From contig RPFO01000165.1 in assembly GCA_009746045.1 (NCBI GenBank), forward strand, positions 2,893,021 through 2,957,020: a stretch of 64,000 nt of DNA, written 5' to 3'. Position numbers and translations under genes: made by a program. Positions 40,585 to 52,456 of this stretch are shown one piece after another. The notes under the pieces were generated by a model. The model made no database searches. It saw nothing but the letters and a program-made list of their open reading frames with translations, and was not told where the DNA came from. The first letter of the stretch is position 1. Each line of letters opens with the position of its first letter. The stretch is from Mesostigma viride (Eukaryota; Streptophyta; Mesostigmatophyceae; Mesostigmatales; Mesostigmataceae).

Positions 40585-42910
40585 TAAGATCACTCAGCTC
40601 CCAAGAAGACCAGCATTTGATTGAATACAATAAGTGGAGCCCTGCCACAAATGCAGCAGTTAACAGTGGCCTTAAGGTTTCTCAATCCGCACGCGGAAGC
40701 AAGAAGCCTCCAGGGTGGGAGGGAGGGGAAAGAAACAATTGCGGATCATTGCCTGCCTAGCTTGCTTAAGGCATGGCCCGCCGACACACAAGCTGACATC
40801 ATCCTAAATTAATTAACACCGGCATGCGTCACACACCGGCCTGAACAGTGCTGAAAACGCCACTACAAACAGCGTGGCCACGCACCCCCAGGCTAGTGCG
40901 TTAACCGTACAGGTAGTTGTACAAGGTTCCCAAGACTGACAAACATAAAACGCGCCCATCGACCCCTTGGGCCGGTCCGAATCCACTTTACAATAATTAA
41001 TCACGACTCACTAAATAACCTAAATCAGCCAAAGATTCGGTAAACAACCAGCCGACCCTACAGGTCCCCACCTAACCTCAGCTGGTGCAACCAAACACGA
41101 ATCTTTGCAAGTGAAGTCGTATAAAACCTACAATTAATTTTCTCGGACCGCTAATTAATAGCCACCGACCCTTATAAACAACCGGGTCATCCAAGGAAAA
41201 TTCGGGCGAGCAGGAAACCCTTTGTACAAATCGAATTAGTCAGCCCATGTCGCAGACAGCCTTCCACATCCAGGCCAAGGCATGGCGGCCTTATCTTTCC
41301 CGCATGCGTTAATTAAACTATATTCAGAGAAAACCGATTAAGATCACTCAGCTCCCAAGAAGACCAGCATTTGATTGAATACAATAAGTGGAGCCCTGCC
41401 ACAAATGCAGCAGTTAACAGTGGCCTTAAGGTTTCTCAATCCGCACGCGGAAGCAAGAAGCCTCCACCCAATTACCCCCCCTGGCGCCAACCCCATTGCG
41501 CCGATTAAACTCATGACCACCGTGCGCGAAAGAGCGTGTCGCAACATCTTAAATGGCGACTCAGCCCGCGCTAGGCTATATTAACCCCCGCAGGGGCCTG
41601 CTGGTTACAATGCGACACAAGCCGGTGACCACCCCAAAAGCAAGCCCTCAAAAAGAGCCAGCATTTCGCAATTCCGGAACCGTCCAAAAAGGAAAGAGGT
41701 TTTACGACACCATAATAGACTGAGCCGCGCAGCAGGTGCTGAGACGAAAAGGAACGACAAAGGTCTGGCGTAGCCTCGCCTCCCTGAGACGCCCTCCCCA
41801 ACTCGAGTCTCGCAATAGGGAAATTTCTAGCTTCGGAGCGCAACTCTCGCGCGGCTCCTATTGTCCCCAACCACCCCTCCTCGGCCGGGGCAGCTGGACA
41901 ACTGACCTGCCGCCACAAAAAATATTTTATGACAAAAAAAGTCGTTGCTGACAGGATCCTGGTTCGGGACCTTTTGAGTCCAGGTCACGTCCCACGCACC
42001 ATCGCAAGGTGGCAAGCCTGCGATGTGACACTAGAGCTGTTTTAGAAACTTATAAACAGCTCCGCCGAAGCTGGCCAAACCGCCGGAGTAGCGCCCCATC
42101 CTTCGCCCATGTCAAAAAGACCCGCAGCCGGGGAAAACGACATGGGGGTAAATTTAAATTTTCTTTCCGTTGCACGACCAACTATACTATGCTTGGTCGA
42201 ACAACTTAGCGGTTGTGCCACCATCTGCCTCGGCTACAAGACAGATGCAACCCGCGCTAGAATGTGCAATTTTGCACAGGCGGCCATTGCCGCCATTGTG
42301 AAAGAAACAATTGCGGATCATTGCCTGCCTAGCTTGCTTAAGGCATGGCCCGCCGACACACAAGCTGACATCATCCTAAATTAATTAACACCGGCATGCG
42401 TCACACACCGGCCTGAACAGTGCTGAAAACGCCACTACAAACAGCGTGGCCACGCACCCCCAGGCTAGTGCGTTAACCGTACAGGTAGTTGTACAAGGTT
42501 CCCAAGACTGACAAACATAAAACGCGCCCATCGACCCCTTGGGCCGGTCCGAATCCACTTTACAATAATTAATCACGACTCACTAAATAACCTAAATCAG
42601 CCAAAGATTCGGTAAACAACCAGCCGACCCTACAGGTCCCCACCTAACCTCAGCTGGTGCAACCAAACACGAATCTTTGCAAGTGAAGTCGTATAAAACC
42701 TACAATTAATTTTCTCGGACCGCTAATTAATAGCCACCGACCCTTATAAACAACCGGGTCATCCAAGGAAAATTCGGGCGAGCAGGAAACCCTTTGTACA
42801 AATCGAATTAGTCAGCCCATGTCGCAGACAGCCTTCCACATCCAGGCCAAGGCATGGCGGCCTTATCTTTCCCGCATGCGTTAATTAAACTATATTCAGA
42901 GAAAACCGAT
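40585..42910. mobile_element. Head-to-tail pair of non-coding elements inserted at TT in the Gypsy RT
   Basis: Copy 1 (40585-41338, 754 bp) and copy 2 (41339-42910, 1572 bp) share the first 128 bp (40585-40712 = 41339-41466) and the last 611 bp (40728-41338 = 42300-42910). They differ only in the middle (15 bp versus 833 bp). Each begins TAAGATCACTCAGC and ends AAAACCGAT, and they join with no extra base. Insertion is between the two T of CCCCTT|CCG, restoring the reading YPLPRIDD when removed. There is no coding capacity. TT-site insertion and perfect head-to-tail tandems suggest a rolling-circle (Helitron2-like) non-autonomous element; that class assignment is inference. Confidence 0.75.
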
Positions 42911-45600
42911 TCCGCGCATCGACGATATCTTCAACCGCGTCCAAGGAGCCACGTGCTTTACAGTCCTAGACTGCGCGGATGGCTTCTGGCAGCTTCGCAT
43001 CGCCCCGGAGGATTGTCACCAGACGGCGTTCAACACGCCCTTTGGGCATAATTTACCAGTTTCGGGTGGCCGCGATGGGTTTGTGCAATACCCCCGCGAG
43101 CTTCCAGATGCTCATGAACGACATCCTCCGCCCTGTCATGGGAACCGCGCATCTCCCGCAGGTTTTCCGTGACCTCAAGGACCCCAACAGGGGCGTGAAG
43201 CCCCCGTGGTCCTACAAGCGCACATGCGCTCTCGCGTACCTGGACGACATCCTCGTGTACTCCAGTCCAAGACTTTCGAGGATCACTTAGAGGACGTCGA
43301 CACAGTGTTGTGCATTATGGAAGAGGAGCATCTTTCGGTCCGCAAGGCCAAGGTCCGCGCTGGACGCAGCGTGCCCTTTTTGGGTCACACCCTCTCTGCC
43401 GCTGGCGTCGCGACGGACCCCGCAAAGATTGCTTCCATCCAACAGTGGCCGACCCCGACCGACGTCAAGGGTGTGCGCAGCTTTTTGGGTATCGCGTCAT
43501 ACTACACTCCTGTACCGACGCTTTATCCCCCGCTTCGCGACAATTGCTGCCCCCATCAACGCCCTCCTCAAGAAGGGTGTTCCCTTTGTCTGGTCGGAAC
43601 CGTGCCAGCAGGCCTTCGAGGCCCTCAAGCACAGCTTGACCACAGCACCCGTGCTCGCTATCCCGGATCCGTCAAGGCCCTTTGTGGTGGCCACGGACGC
43701 GAGCAAGGTTGCGATTGGCGGCGTCCTCCTGCAGGACCAGGGTCAGGGGTTACAGCCGGTTGAGTATATCTCCCGCACCATGATCCCCGCCGAGCGTAAC
43801 TACCCGGTGCATCAGCAGGAGCTTCTTGCTGTGGTCTACATACTGCTGTCACACTTGGCGCCATCATCTTCTCGGGGCTCAGTTTGACGTTGCGATTAGC
43901 GAGCAGGGGGGCCTTGATCCCCACCGGCTGATCATCCACACAGACCATCGGCCCCTCACGCACCTGCTCGCCCAACCTCACTTGACGCCCCGTCAGGCGC
44001 GGTGGATGGAGTACTTGTCTCAGTTTGCCCCTTTCAAAATTCAGTACGTGAAGGGTGCAGAGAATGTGGTCCCGGACGCCCTTTCTCGGCGGGCGGACTA
44101 CGCAGATTTTTATGAGACTATGGACGTACTTCACTCCACATGTGGCTCCGCGCAGGAGCCTGGCTCGCCTTGTGGCGACCCAGGGTCGCCGCACAGTCGC
44201 TATCTGTTCCACACCGGTCGCACGACCCAGGACGACCTGTCTCCCGACTGGGAGGCCGCGCGCGAGGACGTGCGCGCCCCCGGGGAAAGGGAGGGGTCCC
44301 GGTCACGAGTGCCACTCAGCCACGTGGTACCGGCTCAGGGAATTTTTCACCTGCAGCGCATCGGGTCCCCTACCATTTTTTCGGAGTACGTGCACCAAAC
44401 CCTTGAGGAGGAGGCGGACACGTACACGATCACTTCTGTCCTGGAGACGTTGATTAGTCGGTTCACTGTCACGGAGCCCGCGGCCTTAGAGGCAATCAGG
44501 TCGCACCCCAAGCAGATGGGCAAGCTCCCGTGCAAGTTCCAGGACGCGCGACTCTATGTCATGGTGAGGCCAGACTGCTGGCGCCTGAACGTCCCGGAGA
44601 TATGTCGAGCGGCTCTGCTCCATGAGCTCCATGACTCTCTCGCCGGTGGTCACCAAGGGATCCACCGCTTGCTGCCACGGGTTAGAAAGAACTTCTACTG
44701 GCCAGGCATGCGAGAGTACATTGAGACGTACGTGCGCGTGTCCATCGTGTCAGATCACGAAGTCCCGCAATACGGGCTCACAGGCGGTCCCCCAGACCCT
44801 ACCAGACCCGATGGGCCCTTGGGATTCCCTGATGATGGATTTTGTTGGCCCCTTCCGGAAGACCAAGAATGGCAACAGCATGATTCTGGTTTTCCTGGAC
44901 CGCTTGACGCGCATGTGTCACCTGGCACCATGTCCGGCCGAGCTCACGGCCGAGGCTTGCGCTAAGCTATACCTTAACCACGTGTTCAGGTACCACGGAC
45001 TCAGCCGGCAATTCATATCGGACCGAGACAAGCTGTTCACGGCCCGCTTCTGGCAGGAGTTCTTTGAATGCCTGGGCACCAAGGTGTCGTTGGGGACAGC
45101 ATATCACAGCTCGTCCTCCCACCTGGTGGAGAGGCTGAACCGCACAGTGCAAGAGACCATGCGCCACTACACCGACGCGGTGGGAAGCAACTGGGAAGAG
45201 TTCTTGGGCTTGGTGGAGTTTTCCCTGAATAACGCCCCCCAGGCAGCTCATGGCTTCCCACCATTCTTCCTCAACACGGGCAGGCATCGGCTCACGCCGA
45301 CTGACCTTCTCACAAGCCCAGCCTTAGCTGAGAAGTCGGTCCGGCGAGACACCCTCGAAGGGGTGGAGAGGCTGCTGGCTGGTCCAGATGCGCCAGGCCC
45401 ATGACAGTGCGGTCAAGGGATACCGGGCCGCCGCCGAGCGCTACATCATGGCGAGGACTGCTGGCCGCATAGATGCGCGCACGCCGGCCATCGAGGTGGG
45501 CGACTGGGTACTGGTGGAAGGCCCCCGCCTAGTTAGCATTTTGGGCAACCAATATGCTAAGTGGATGCAGTTTGGAAAGACCTTTCCAACGCCGTGCTGA
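42911..45600 (+). pseudogene. Gypsy-like pol, part 2: reverse transcriptase, RNase H, integrase
   Basis: Resumes with PRIDDIFNRVQGATCFTVLD. A frameshift near 43045 leads to QFRVAAMGLCNTPASFQMLM and the catalytic YLDDILVYS (~43240). Then come FLGHTLSAAGV and TPTDVKGVRSFLGIASYY. RNase H: FVVATDASKVAIGG, HQQELLAV, IHTDHRPL and VVPDALSRR. The integrase zinc finger is HELHDSLAGGHQG...CPSCQITKSR, the core is MMDFVGPF, FISDRDKLF and HLVERLNR, and the C-terminal part is EVGDWVLVEGPR to about 45600. At least six frame changes occur (frames starting 43206, 43310, 43429, 43826, 44622, 45388). Order RT-RH-IN is diagnostic of Ty3/Gypsy. Dead copy. Confidence 0.85.
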
Positions 45601-46201
45601 CCGCCTGAAACAGACAAGGGACAAGAAAGATATGAAGTCCCGAAGTCCTAGCCATCCGTGGCCGACTAGGGTGCAGTCCTCTGGTACAGTGGACAAGACA
45701 CGTGGCAGGACGTCCCTGCACAGGCTTAGCCTGTCTATCACGTGACTGTGGTCCACGTAGACCAGGAGGAGCAGCAGCCTGTGACTGGTGGGGTACTGGA
45801 ACTGGCACAGGGCTGCAAGGATACTAGACCTTGCAGGCCTGTGACAGGTCCTGTACTTCCTAGGTTGCAGAGTCTAGGCAAATCCAGTGCGTCCTGGCTC
45901 TGCACTGATGCCAGTGGACGTTGTGGATTTGCTTGCACGCCTGCACGTGCCTCGTCACGCCGATGGGAACGAGGAACAACACAAAGGATATAGCTTGGTC
46001 ATGGGGGATGACCAGCTATCTCGGAAAGCACGAACCGTGGGTGCCACCTTGGTCGTGGAAGTGCCCACCGCGGTCGTGGCCTGGTGCATAGATTTAAGGT
46101 TGCTGCCTTGCAACATTGGCTAAGCCGTGCTGTGAAAGACCAAGAGCTCACACCCGTTGGGAGCTCTTTCTAACTCGTATTATTGTCTCCTTTCCATCTT
46201 C
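45601..46201. other. Non-coding stretch before ORF X1
   Basis: No LTR of the upstream Gypsy element is recognised. The sequence is rich in short CCTGT/ACAGG palindromic words (for example CACGTGACTGTGGTCCACGT). It may contain the promoter of ORF X1. Confidence 0.35.
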
Positions 46202-47391
46202 ATGTCCAACGTGCCGACGGAGCGGGCCATTGAGCCTTCGCAAAGCCAAAGCTCGCAGCCGCAGCTTCGGGTAGGAGCCCCGGAGCGAACACGACCTTTT
46301 CATCCTTACGCTCATCCGAGCACCGCATCGACCTTCGTCCAGGCGGCGTACCTGGCGAGAGGGTTGGCGAAGAAAGGTTGGGTGGCGGTTTGTGGAACCG
46401 CAGCGGGGCCGGCAGCGAGCGACCCCATTGTGATGCAAATTGAGGCATCGACAGCTCCCGGCGAATTGTCGCGAGAAGCCGTCGAAAAGTTTGTGTCGCT
46501 GAGGGACGAGCTTTCCTCGACGATTTACGGTCTGGAGGTGGCTCACCAGGGCGGGCACGTGACCGTGCAGCAGCTGGATTTGGCGCGGGAGGCACTGGGC
46601 CAGATAGTGGCCATTGGATTGGGAGCAGCGCGGCTGTTCAACCATCAGGTGGCAACTTCTGTGCTGGGCGCGGGAGTTGAGGTCCCGGACGTGATCAGGC
46701 AAGCGCAGGCGCGCGAGGTCGACAACCCCTGGTCGTCGGCAGAGGTGGTTTCCCAGACGTGCGAACACCTTGTGAACATTCTTTTGCAGGACTGTCACGA
46801 GGCAACGCCGATCGGTGGGTAATAACCACACGGCCATTTGGGATTTGGTCAACACTCGACACACCGCGGGCGGCGGAGCCAGAAGCTCACGATCCAGTGG
46901 TCGAGGTAATCACGGGTCGAGAGGTCACGCCAGAAGATTTCCACTACCAGTTCGTTGATCAACCAGAGGGGATCATCGAACGTTCATCTCAGCAGATAGA
47001 CGAAGGCGACGGTACCGTAGAAGGGTACGCTGCACGACGTCGTGCTGAGCTGCACGTCCCGCAAGAGCCCGAACACGATTACGGTGGTCGTGGGGCCTGC
47101 AACGACAAGCGGGGTGGTGGGACGCGGTGGGTGAGAAACCTTGAGTGGGATCGCAAGAGTGGGAGCGAGCCCCGGATTCCAGTGGAGAAATCTGCAGACG
47201 GGCGACCCGTTAGCAGAGTGCTAGGGCCTTACGCCGACGGGGAGGACGCTGCTGGCAGCGACGAGGAGCGGCCAGAGACGCCCATCGCAGCCACTGCTCA
47301 AGAACGGGAGCTGGAGGCAGCGAATCAAGCAGGTGCTGAGTCGGTGGCTGGGACGGTGCCCACGGCATCTTCCAGCGACGCCAGCGCTTGA
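46202..47391 (+). pseudogene. ORF X1, unknown conserved protein with homologue ORF X2
   Basis: Starts at 46202 (MSNVPTERAIEPSQSQSSQ) and runs to a frame change near 46815, then to a stop at 47389-47391. Conserved landmarks shared with X2 (62293-63143): TFVQAAYLARGLAKKGWVAV, DLAREALGQIVAIGLG, ARLFNHQVATSVLG, NPWSSAEVVSQT, TTRPFGIWSTLDTPR, VVEVITGREVTPEDFHYQF and SQQIDEGDGT. The C-terminal 100 residues (Asp/Glu/Ala-rich) are absent from X2. No zinc finger, protease or other domain is recognised. The helical core and position before a Copia gag suggest a gag-like or accessory retroelement protein, but function is unknown. Confidence 0.55.
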
Positions 47392-47444
47392 GTCAGTTCT
47401 TCCTTTTTCCCTCGCCTTTATTGTTGTGTCCCCACCTGTATATA

Positions 47445-48365
47445 ATGCCTCGTGGCAAACCGGGCGACGGCGACAAGGGCGAGGCGGAGGCACCGGCTGG
47501 GGACAGCCAGGAGCCTAGGAAGGACAAGGAGCAGCTGGTGGGAGAGGCGATCCCTGCCAGCGACGGCGATGGGGGAAAGCGGCCAGGGAGCAAGAGGCGA
47601 CACGAGGACGCGGTGGAGGAGGCGCGTAAGGCGCGGGCGACATGGCCATCTGACGCGATGACGGTGGCGAATGGGCAACCAGCCGTGGAGAAGCGTAAGA
47701 GGGACACCTCCGCTGACGGCAATGGTAAGAGGCTTCATGTGGATGTGCCCTCCCCTGTGCCTGCTGGACCAAGTGGTGCTGTTGTTGTGACACGTACCCG
47801 CTGTGGTGGAGCCAGTGAAGGCGATGCCAGGGTCGAGGCCTCACATGAGTGCAGTCACTCTTATGAATGGACAAAAGCCTCTTAACCCACCACTAGCACA
47901 GGAAGCTTTAGACAAGTGGCTACTGAGAGGACATGGAGCTGGTTGTACTCTCCGTGGACCCCACTGTCAACCTAGTGCAAGTGTTTCACTCGTCCACGTG
48001 CAACAGGGACTCATCAGAGCGTGTCAGGGAAAAGGCTAGGACTGGTGTCAAGGATAAGCTAACCTGGGCACAGTTCCTGGATGGGTTGAGGGAGGAGTTC
48101 TCTGACAAGGTTCTCAACCTCACCAACTATTATAAACATCAGTATGACACCTTTGAGATAGTGGGTCCTGTGGCAGAGGAATGGGCTAGGCTCAACCGTA
48201 TCAGGGACAAGGGGGCCAAGTATGGCTTCCTGGTCACAGATAGGGCCTTGGCAGACTATTTCCTAGACCGTATGGGTCTGAGTGTGGATGGTAGGAACAG
48301 TGCCCGCATGTTTCTTAACCAGACTGATGGCTCCTTGCGTGCTCTGGAGCTTGTAATCCTCAGCA
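47445..48365 (+). pseudogene. C3 gag, N-terminal and capsid-like part
   Basis: ATG at 47445 (MPRGKPGDGDKGEAEAPAG) begins a Lys/Glu/Gly-rich segment. Two frame changes (near 47860 and 47940) lead into a capsid-like region from about 47933: KLTWAQFLDGLREEFSDKVL, LNRIRDKGAKYGF, LADYFLDRMGL, RALELVILSI. This resembles the UBN2/Copia gag helical domain. The frame is cut at the TA (48366-48367) by the TIR element and resumes at 57382 with RKPDPACKLIQ. Confidence 0.7.
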
Positions 48366-48367
48366 TA

Positions 48368-48405
48368 CAGGGGTCACCCGCAGTATCGCAACAAGAATCG
48401 CAACT
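48368..48405 (+). repeat. Left terminal inverted repeat of the TIR element
   Basis: 38 bp, perfect inverted match to 57342-57379. Confidence 0.95.
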
Positions 48406-49374
48406 AAAAAAAAAAATTTTATCATCCATTTCGATTAAGGGCAGGTATGGGCACACCATGGCACCTTCACTTTTCAAAAGTGATGTTTGGATGAAAAATG
48501 GGAGCGTGCTCGAGTATCGCAACACCTAGTTCCGCAACTGAAAACCCGCCTGGTTTTGGGGCGGTAGGTTTAGCAGTGGAGGACACGGACGACGTTCCCA
48601 TTTACGTGGCAGAGGACAGCGTGCCGACCCCGGCCCGCCCCGTGTGTCACCAATTCTAGAGTTCCGCAATGCAACAGAATCGCAACAAACCTGGCAAGTA
48701 TACCAAAAGTACGCCGTACACGTGCGCCGAAAGGAATAAATTGTCGCCAATCGGCGTGCAGGATCCGATATGTACTTGCAATAGTTACCGCCGTTGACGA
48801 TTGATTGGCCGCGCGGTGTTCAGTTCAGTTCAGTGGGATTCATCGCGCGGAAGTCAGTGCAATAATGAACAAAAACAAAAGTGTGCCGCCTCTTCATTGA
48901 ATAATCAACGACCTATAATTAGTCTACAACCACTAACCTTTCGTTATCAAACAGTTCCCTAATCATCACGCGCGTCATCGTCTCGTCATTGCGCGTCATT
49001 ACCTCGTCATTGTCCCGCCGACATTACACAGCTATGGTCTTGAGGTATAGTCGGCGCCGTGGCATGTTAAACAAACTGCGTTGTTTCATTCATAGTGTGG
49101 TTTCATTATGTCGCTCTTTCGAACGGGGATGCATTAGGCAACAATACTGGACAGATTCTGAAAGAGGGTGTGTTTGTGAAGTGGGGATGGCAGCGGCCCA
49201 GCATTTGCTGGCCGTGCGGGTGCAACTTTGAGGCGACTACATATATCGCCCTGAACCGTCTTTGTTAAAGCCGTGAGACAGTCCAGTGTTACAGTCCGGC
49301 CGCAGGCCGGGCAAGGGAAATGCTGTGTTCACCATGATGCTGCGGGCCGAGGATGGGTGGCTGCATGGAAACGT

Positions 49375-50135
49375 GAATGCTTGCATCGAATGGATGGCGG
49401 TGTCTGCATGCATGGATTGCACGTGAATGTTCGCAGGATGGGTGGTAATTGCATGGATGCTCGCAGGATGGGTGCTAATTACACGAATCGATATTGCATT
49501 AATGCTTGCAGGGATGGATGGTGTTTGCATGCGTGGATACGTGAATGCTTGCAGGGATGGATGGTGTTTGCATGCATGGATACGTGAATGCTTGCAGGGA
49601 TGGGTGGTGTTTGCATGCATGGATACGTAAATGCTTGCAGGGATGGATGGTGTTTGCATGCATGAATGTGTGAATGCTTGCATGGGTGGATGGTGTTTGC
49701 ATGCATGGATGGGTGGTGTTTGCATGCATGGATACCTGAAAGCTTGGGGTGGATGGTGTTTGCATGCATGGATACGTGAATGCTTGCATGGGTGGATGGT
49801 GTTTGCATGCATGGATGCGTGAATGCTTGCACGGATGGGTGGTGTTTGCATGCATGGATACGTGAATGCTTGCCTGGGTGGATGGTGTTTGCATGCATGG
49901 ATACGTGAATGCTTGCACGGATGGGTGGTGTTTGCATGCATGGATACGTGAATGCTAGCATGGATGGATGGTGTTTGCATGCATGAATGTGTGAATGCTT
50001 GGGGTGGATGGTGTTTGCATGCATGGATACGTGAATGCTTGCGTGGATGGATGGTGTTTGCATGCATGGATGCGTGAATGCTTGCAGGGATGGAAGTGAT
50101 TGCATGCATGGATACGCGAATGCATGCATGAATGC
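49375..50135. repeat. 43-bp minisatellite, about 17 units
   Basis: The unit contains GGTGTTTGCATGCATGGATA, CGTGAATGCTTGCA and GGGATGGAT. Several units carry small internal deletions (for example after 49700). Long minus-strand open frames (49237-50156) result from the stop-free repeat and are not considered genes. Confidence 0.9.
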
Positions 50136-51653
50136 GACCGAGGACAGTGTAAGCACCTTTTAGGGATTAATATAGTGGTGAATATGGGCAGGCCCCCTGA
50201 CCCATGTGAGTTATACATGTATTCAAGGAGACAACGATTCCAGTCCATGGCAGGATATATAAAGGATACCAACCCCAAGTCGGTGGGGGTATGCATGTGA
50301 CCCAATTCAGTACAAGTGTAATAACAGTGATTCGGGCCGTGGTGTCAGCAACCCTGTCACTCAAGGTTACATTATAGATACTCATTCCATCTCCGCCTCC
50401 ACATCATTGAGGATGTAATATACGCGACAACTATTCGCATGGCGGTCACGCGACGCCTGATCAACGCGTAGCGTCTGCGTGTCGTAATTTAATTTTTTAA
50501 TATTAATGCACAGTCACCATTTTACCGCGTGCTGGCCTGCACTTAGCCCTTGGATGACCAGTGTGTAACTCTACCCCTAATTATGGCTGGTTGCACCTTG
50601 CATGATAATGTCCAGAAACCAGCCTGATAACAATCTAGTGTCCATACTGGGACCAAAGCACACGCATATAGGGAGTTACTTCGGGGTCATGTCATTAGTC
50701 ATGTTGCAATGTCCTATATGTCCTATGGGTGCTAAATACAGCACTAATCTCAGGGGGGTGCACGGGTGCGATAAAAAAGACACTTACAATGCAATGTTAA
50801 GTGATAATGCAATATTGGACGTCTTCACAAACCAAGGCCCAAATGCACACATAGCAAGGGGGTGCAAGGGGCGGTGTTACCCATGCATCCAGAACATGAG
50901 AAATGACCTCCATTTGCATGCCTAGGATGAAAATATACAAACACTGCATCGAACTTCTTTTCTACGTCAGCAAGGCACTGGGGCCTCCATAGATGCTGCA
51001 CGGACTGCACAACTGCACAGGCGTCCTTTACTAGCAAAGCCAAAAGGCTGACAAAAAACTGGCCATGATACCATCTTTCCTGAAGAATTTAGGCAATAGA
51101 AACCATCGTGCTACCATCTACAACTCCTTTAGATGTTAAATCAATCGTCATTCTAGAAAATTAGGTACAGACGCAGCTAATCATGAACAAAACTGATGAA
51201 AATCTTACGACGACGGTTGTACAAAACCACAACCACAAACTAGTACACAGGAGTAGTAAGTTAGCGAACTTAACACCACAAACCTTCAACAACGTGTCCG
51301 AGATTACTTACCGAATGATATAACGACTTTACCTTGTTGACGGTGTCCGCAGGTACACTAAACTGCGCCATGCCGAAACCGCAAAAAGAAGGCTAGCGGA
51401 AAGCTAGCAATCTCATGACAGAAAGGCAATCTCATCACGGCGTCGAGACTTTCCTGGCCCTGAACGATGATGAAATACGCGAAATACATCATACGGAAAC
51501 TACTGGTTGCGAAAAATTCAATGATACAGAAGCTAATAACAAGTGCTGCCTGTCATCGTCACCCCCGTGATGATTAACGCGTGTAGACGCAGTAAAAACC
51601 AGCCCGAGATAATGTGCGCATCATTAGATGTTGCGCGACTGCGGCTATAGCAT
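50136..51653. other. Non-coding interior of the TIR element
   Basis: No transposase or other gene seen. The largest plus frame (50602-50925) has no domain. Confidence 0.45.
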
Positions 51654-51790
51654 TTCTATTAACCGTGGAACTCCAGGGTAACCAGACTCTTTATTAAAAC
51701 AATGAGTGGAGCACATACAAAAGGCAGGCCACATCCCGGCCGCCGATGCTCATGGGAACACTTATTGCTTGGCAAAGGCTAGCCTTACCC
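51654..51790 (-). repeat. B2 repeat of D2
   Basis: 137 bp copy of B1 (52248-52384). Starts TTCTATTAACCGTGG in plus sense and includes TTTATT (AATAAA in element sense). Confidence 0.9.
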
Positions 51791-51815
51791 CCAAACACGC
51801 AGGGAGGGTGGGCGG

Positions 51816-52247
51816 GAAAAGAAAAGAGGCCGACCTTAGCTAGGTGGGTTTGTTTTTGTCCTTTTTTGCGTGTCATGCGGCCTTGGCCCGGACGGCATTT
51901 TTTCGCCACGCAAATGTTGCGTCTGAACAAATGACGCCATGTGGCGTTCTAATTGCCGGCAGCTTACGTAAGGCTGCCGGGGCTATTAGGTCACATATTG
52001 CGTGAGAGAAAGAATCTAGATCTAGTTAATCACTACGCCATGAGCCAAGAAACCTAGACAGTGGCAGGTTTATATCTCAACGTAGCTCCTGCCACCTGGC
52101 CAAGAAAAACTGGCCAAAGCTTTGGCCACGACTGATCCGGATCAGGCCGCACCGGCCTCAAAAGGTATGTCACGTGAACCCAATAACCTAGCTATAGCGG
52201 CTACCCTTCCATCTCACTATAAAGAAACTATGTTCAGAGAACCACGA
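51816..52247 (-). repeat. A2 repeat of D2
   Basis: Matches A1 at 56721-57155 apart from a 1-base indel (AAGAAAAA(A)CTGG) and a T/A substitution near the AAAGGT(A/T)TGTCACG word. Confidence 0.9.
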
Positions 52248-52384
52248 TTCTATTAACCGTGGAACTCCAGGGTAACCAGACTCTTTATTAAAACAATGAG
52301 TGGAGCACATACAAAAGGCAGGCCACATCCCGGCCGCCGATGCTCATGGGAACACTTATTGCTTGGCAAAGGCTAGCCTTACCC
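52248..52384 (-). repeat. B1 repeat of D2
   Basis: 137 bp, identical by eye to 51654-51790 and joined directly to A2. Confidence 0.9.
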
Positions 52385-52456
52385 TTATATCCCTCCCTGG
52401 CGATCCATGCCAGGGGCAAAGAACCTAGCATAATGACAGAGAAATGAACAACCAAA

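Larger units (their letters stand above)
37170..45600 (+). mobile_element. Gypsy-like LTR retrotransposon, decayed, with nested insertion
   Basis: The coding order is gag with zinc knuckle, protease (VDTGAST), reverse transcriptase, RNase H, integrase (HHCC then DDE) and a C-terminal GDWVLV segment. RT and integrase after protease in the order PR-RT-RH-IN is Ty3/Gypsy. Many frameshifts and in-frame stops are present. The tandem element pair 40585-42910 splits the reverse transcriptase. Neither LTR could be delimited. The 3' end fades out at about 45600 after the integrase C-terminus. Confidence 0.85.

Noticed and set aside
40813-41004. 63-codon ORF found identically at 42385-42576
   Set aside because: Identical because it lies in the shared 611-bp segment of the tandem element pair. 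Too short and without domain to call a gene.
40585-41338. LTR of a retroelement spanning 40585-42910
   Set aside because: The two copies match only as 128 + 611 bp with an internal difference and are directly adjacent. An LTR pair would flank an internal region, so a tandem of long and short copies fits better.
49375-50135. CRISPR-like repeat array
   Set aside because: Units are contiguous tandem repeats with no unique spacers, and the DNA is clearly eukaryotic.
49237-50156. Long minus-strand ORFs (225-290 codons) rich in His, Ala, Cys, Lys
   Set aside because: They come from the stop-free 43-bp minisatellite. Two overlapping frames are open equally, which is not expected of a gene.
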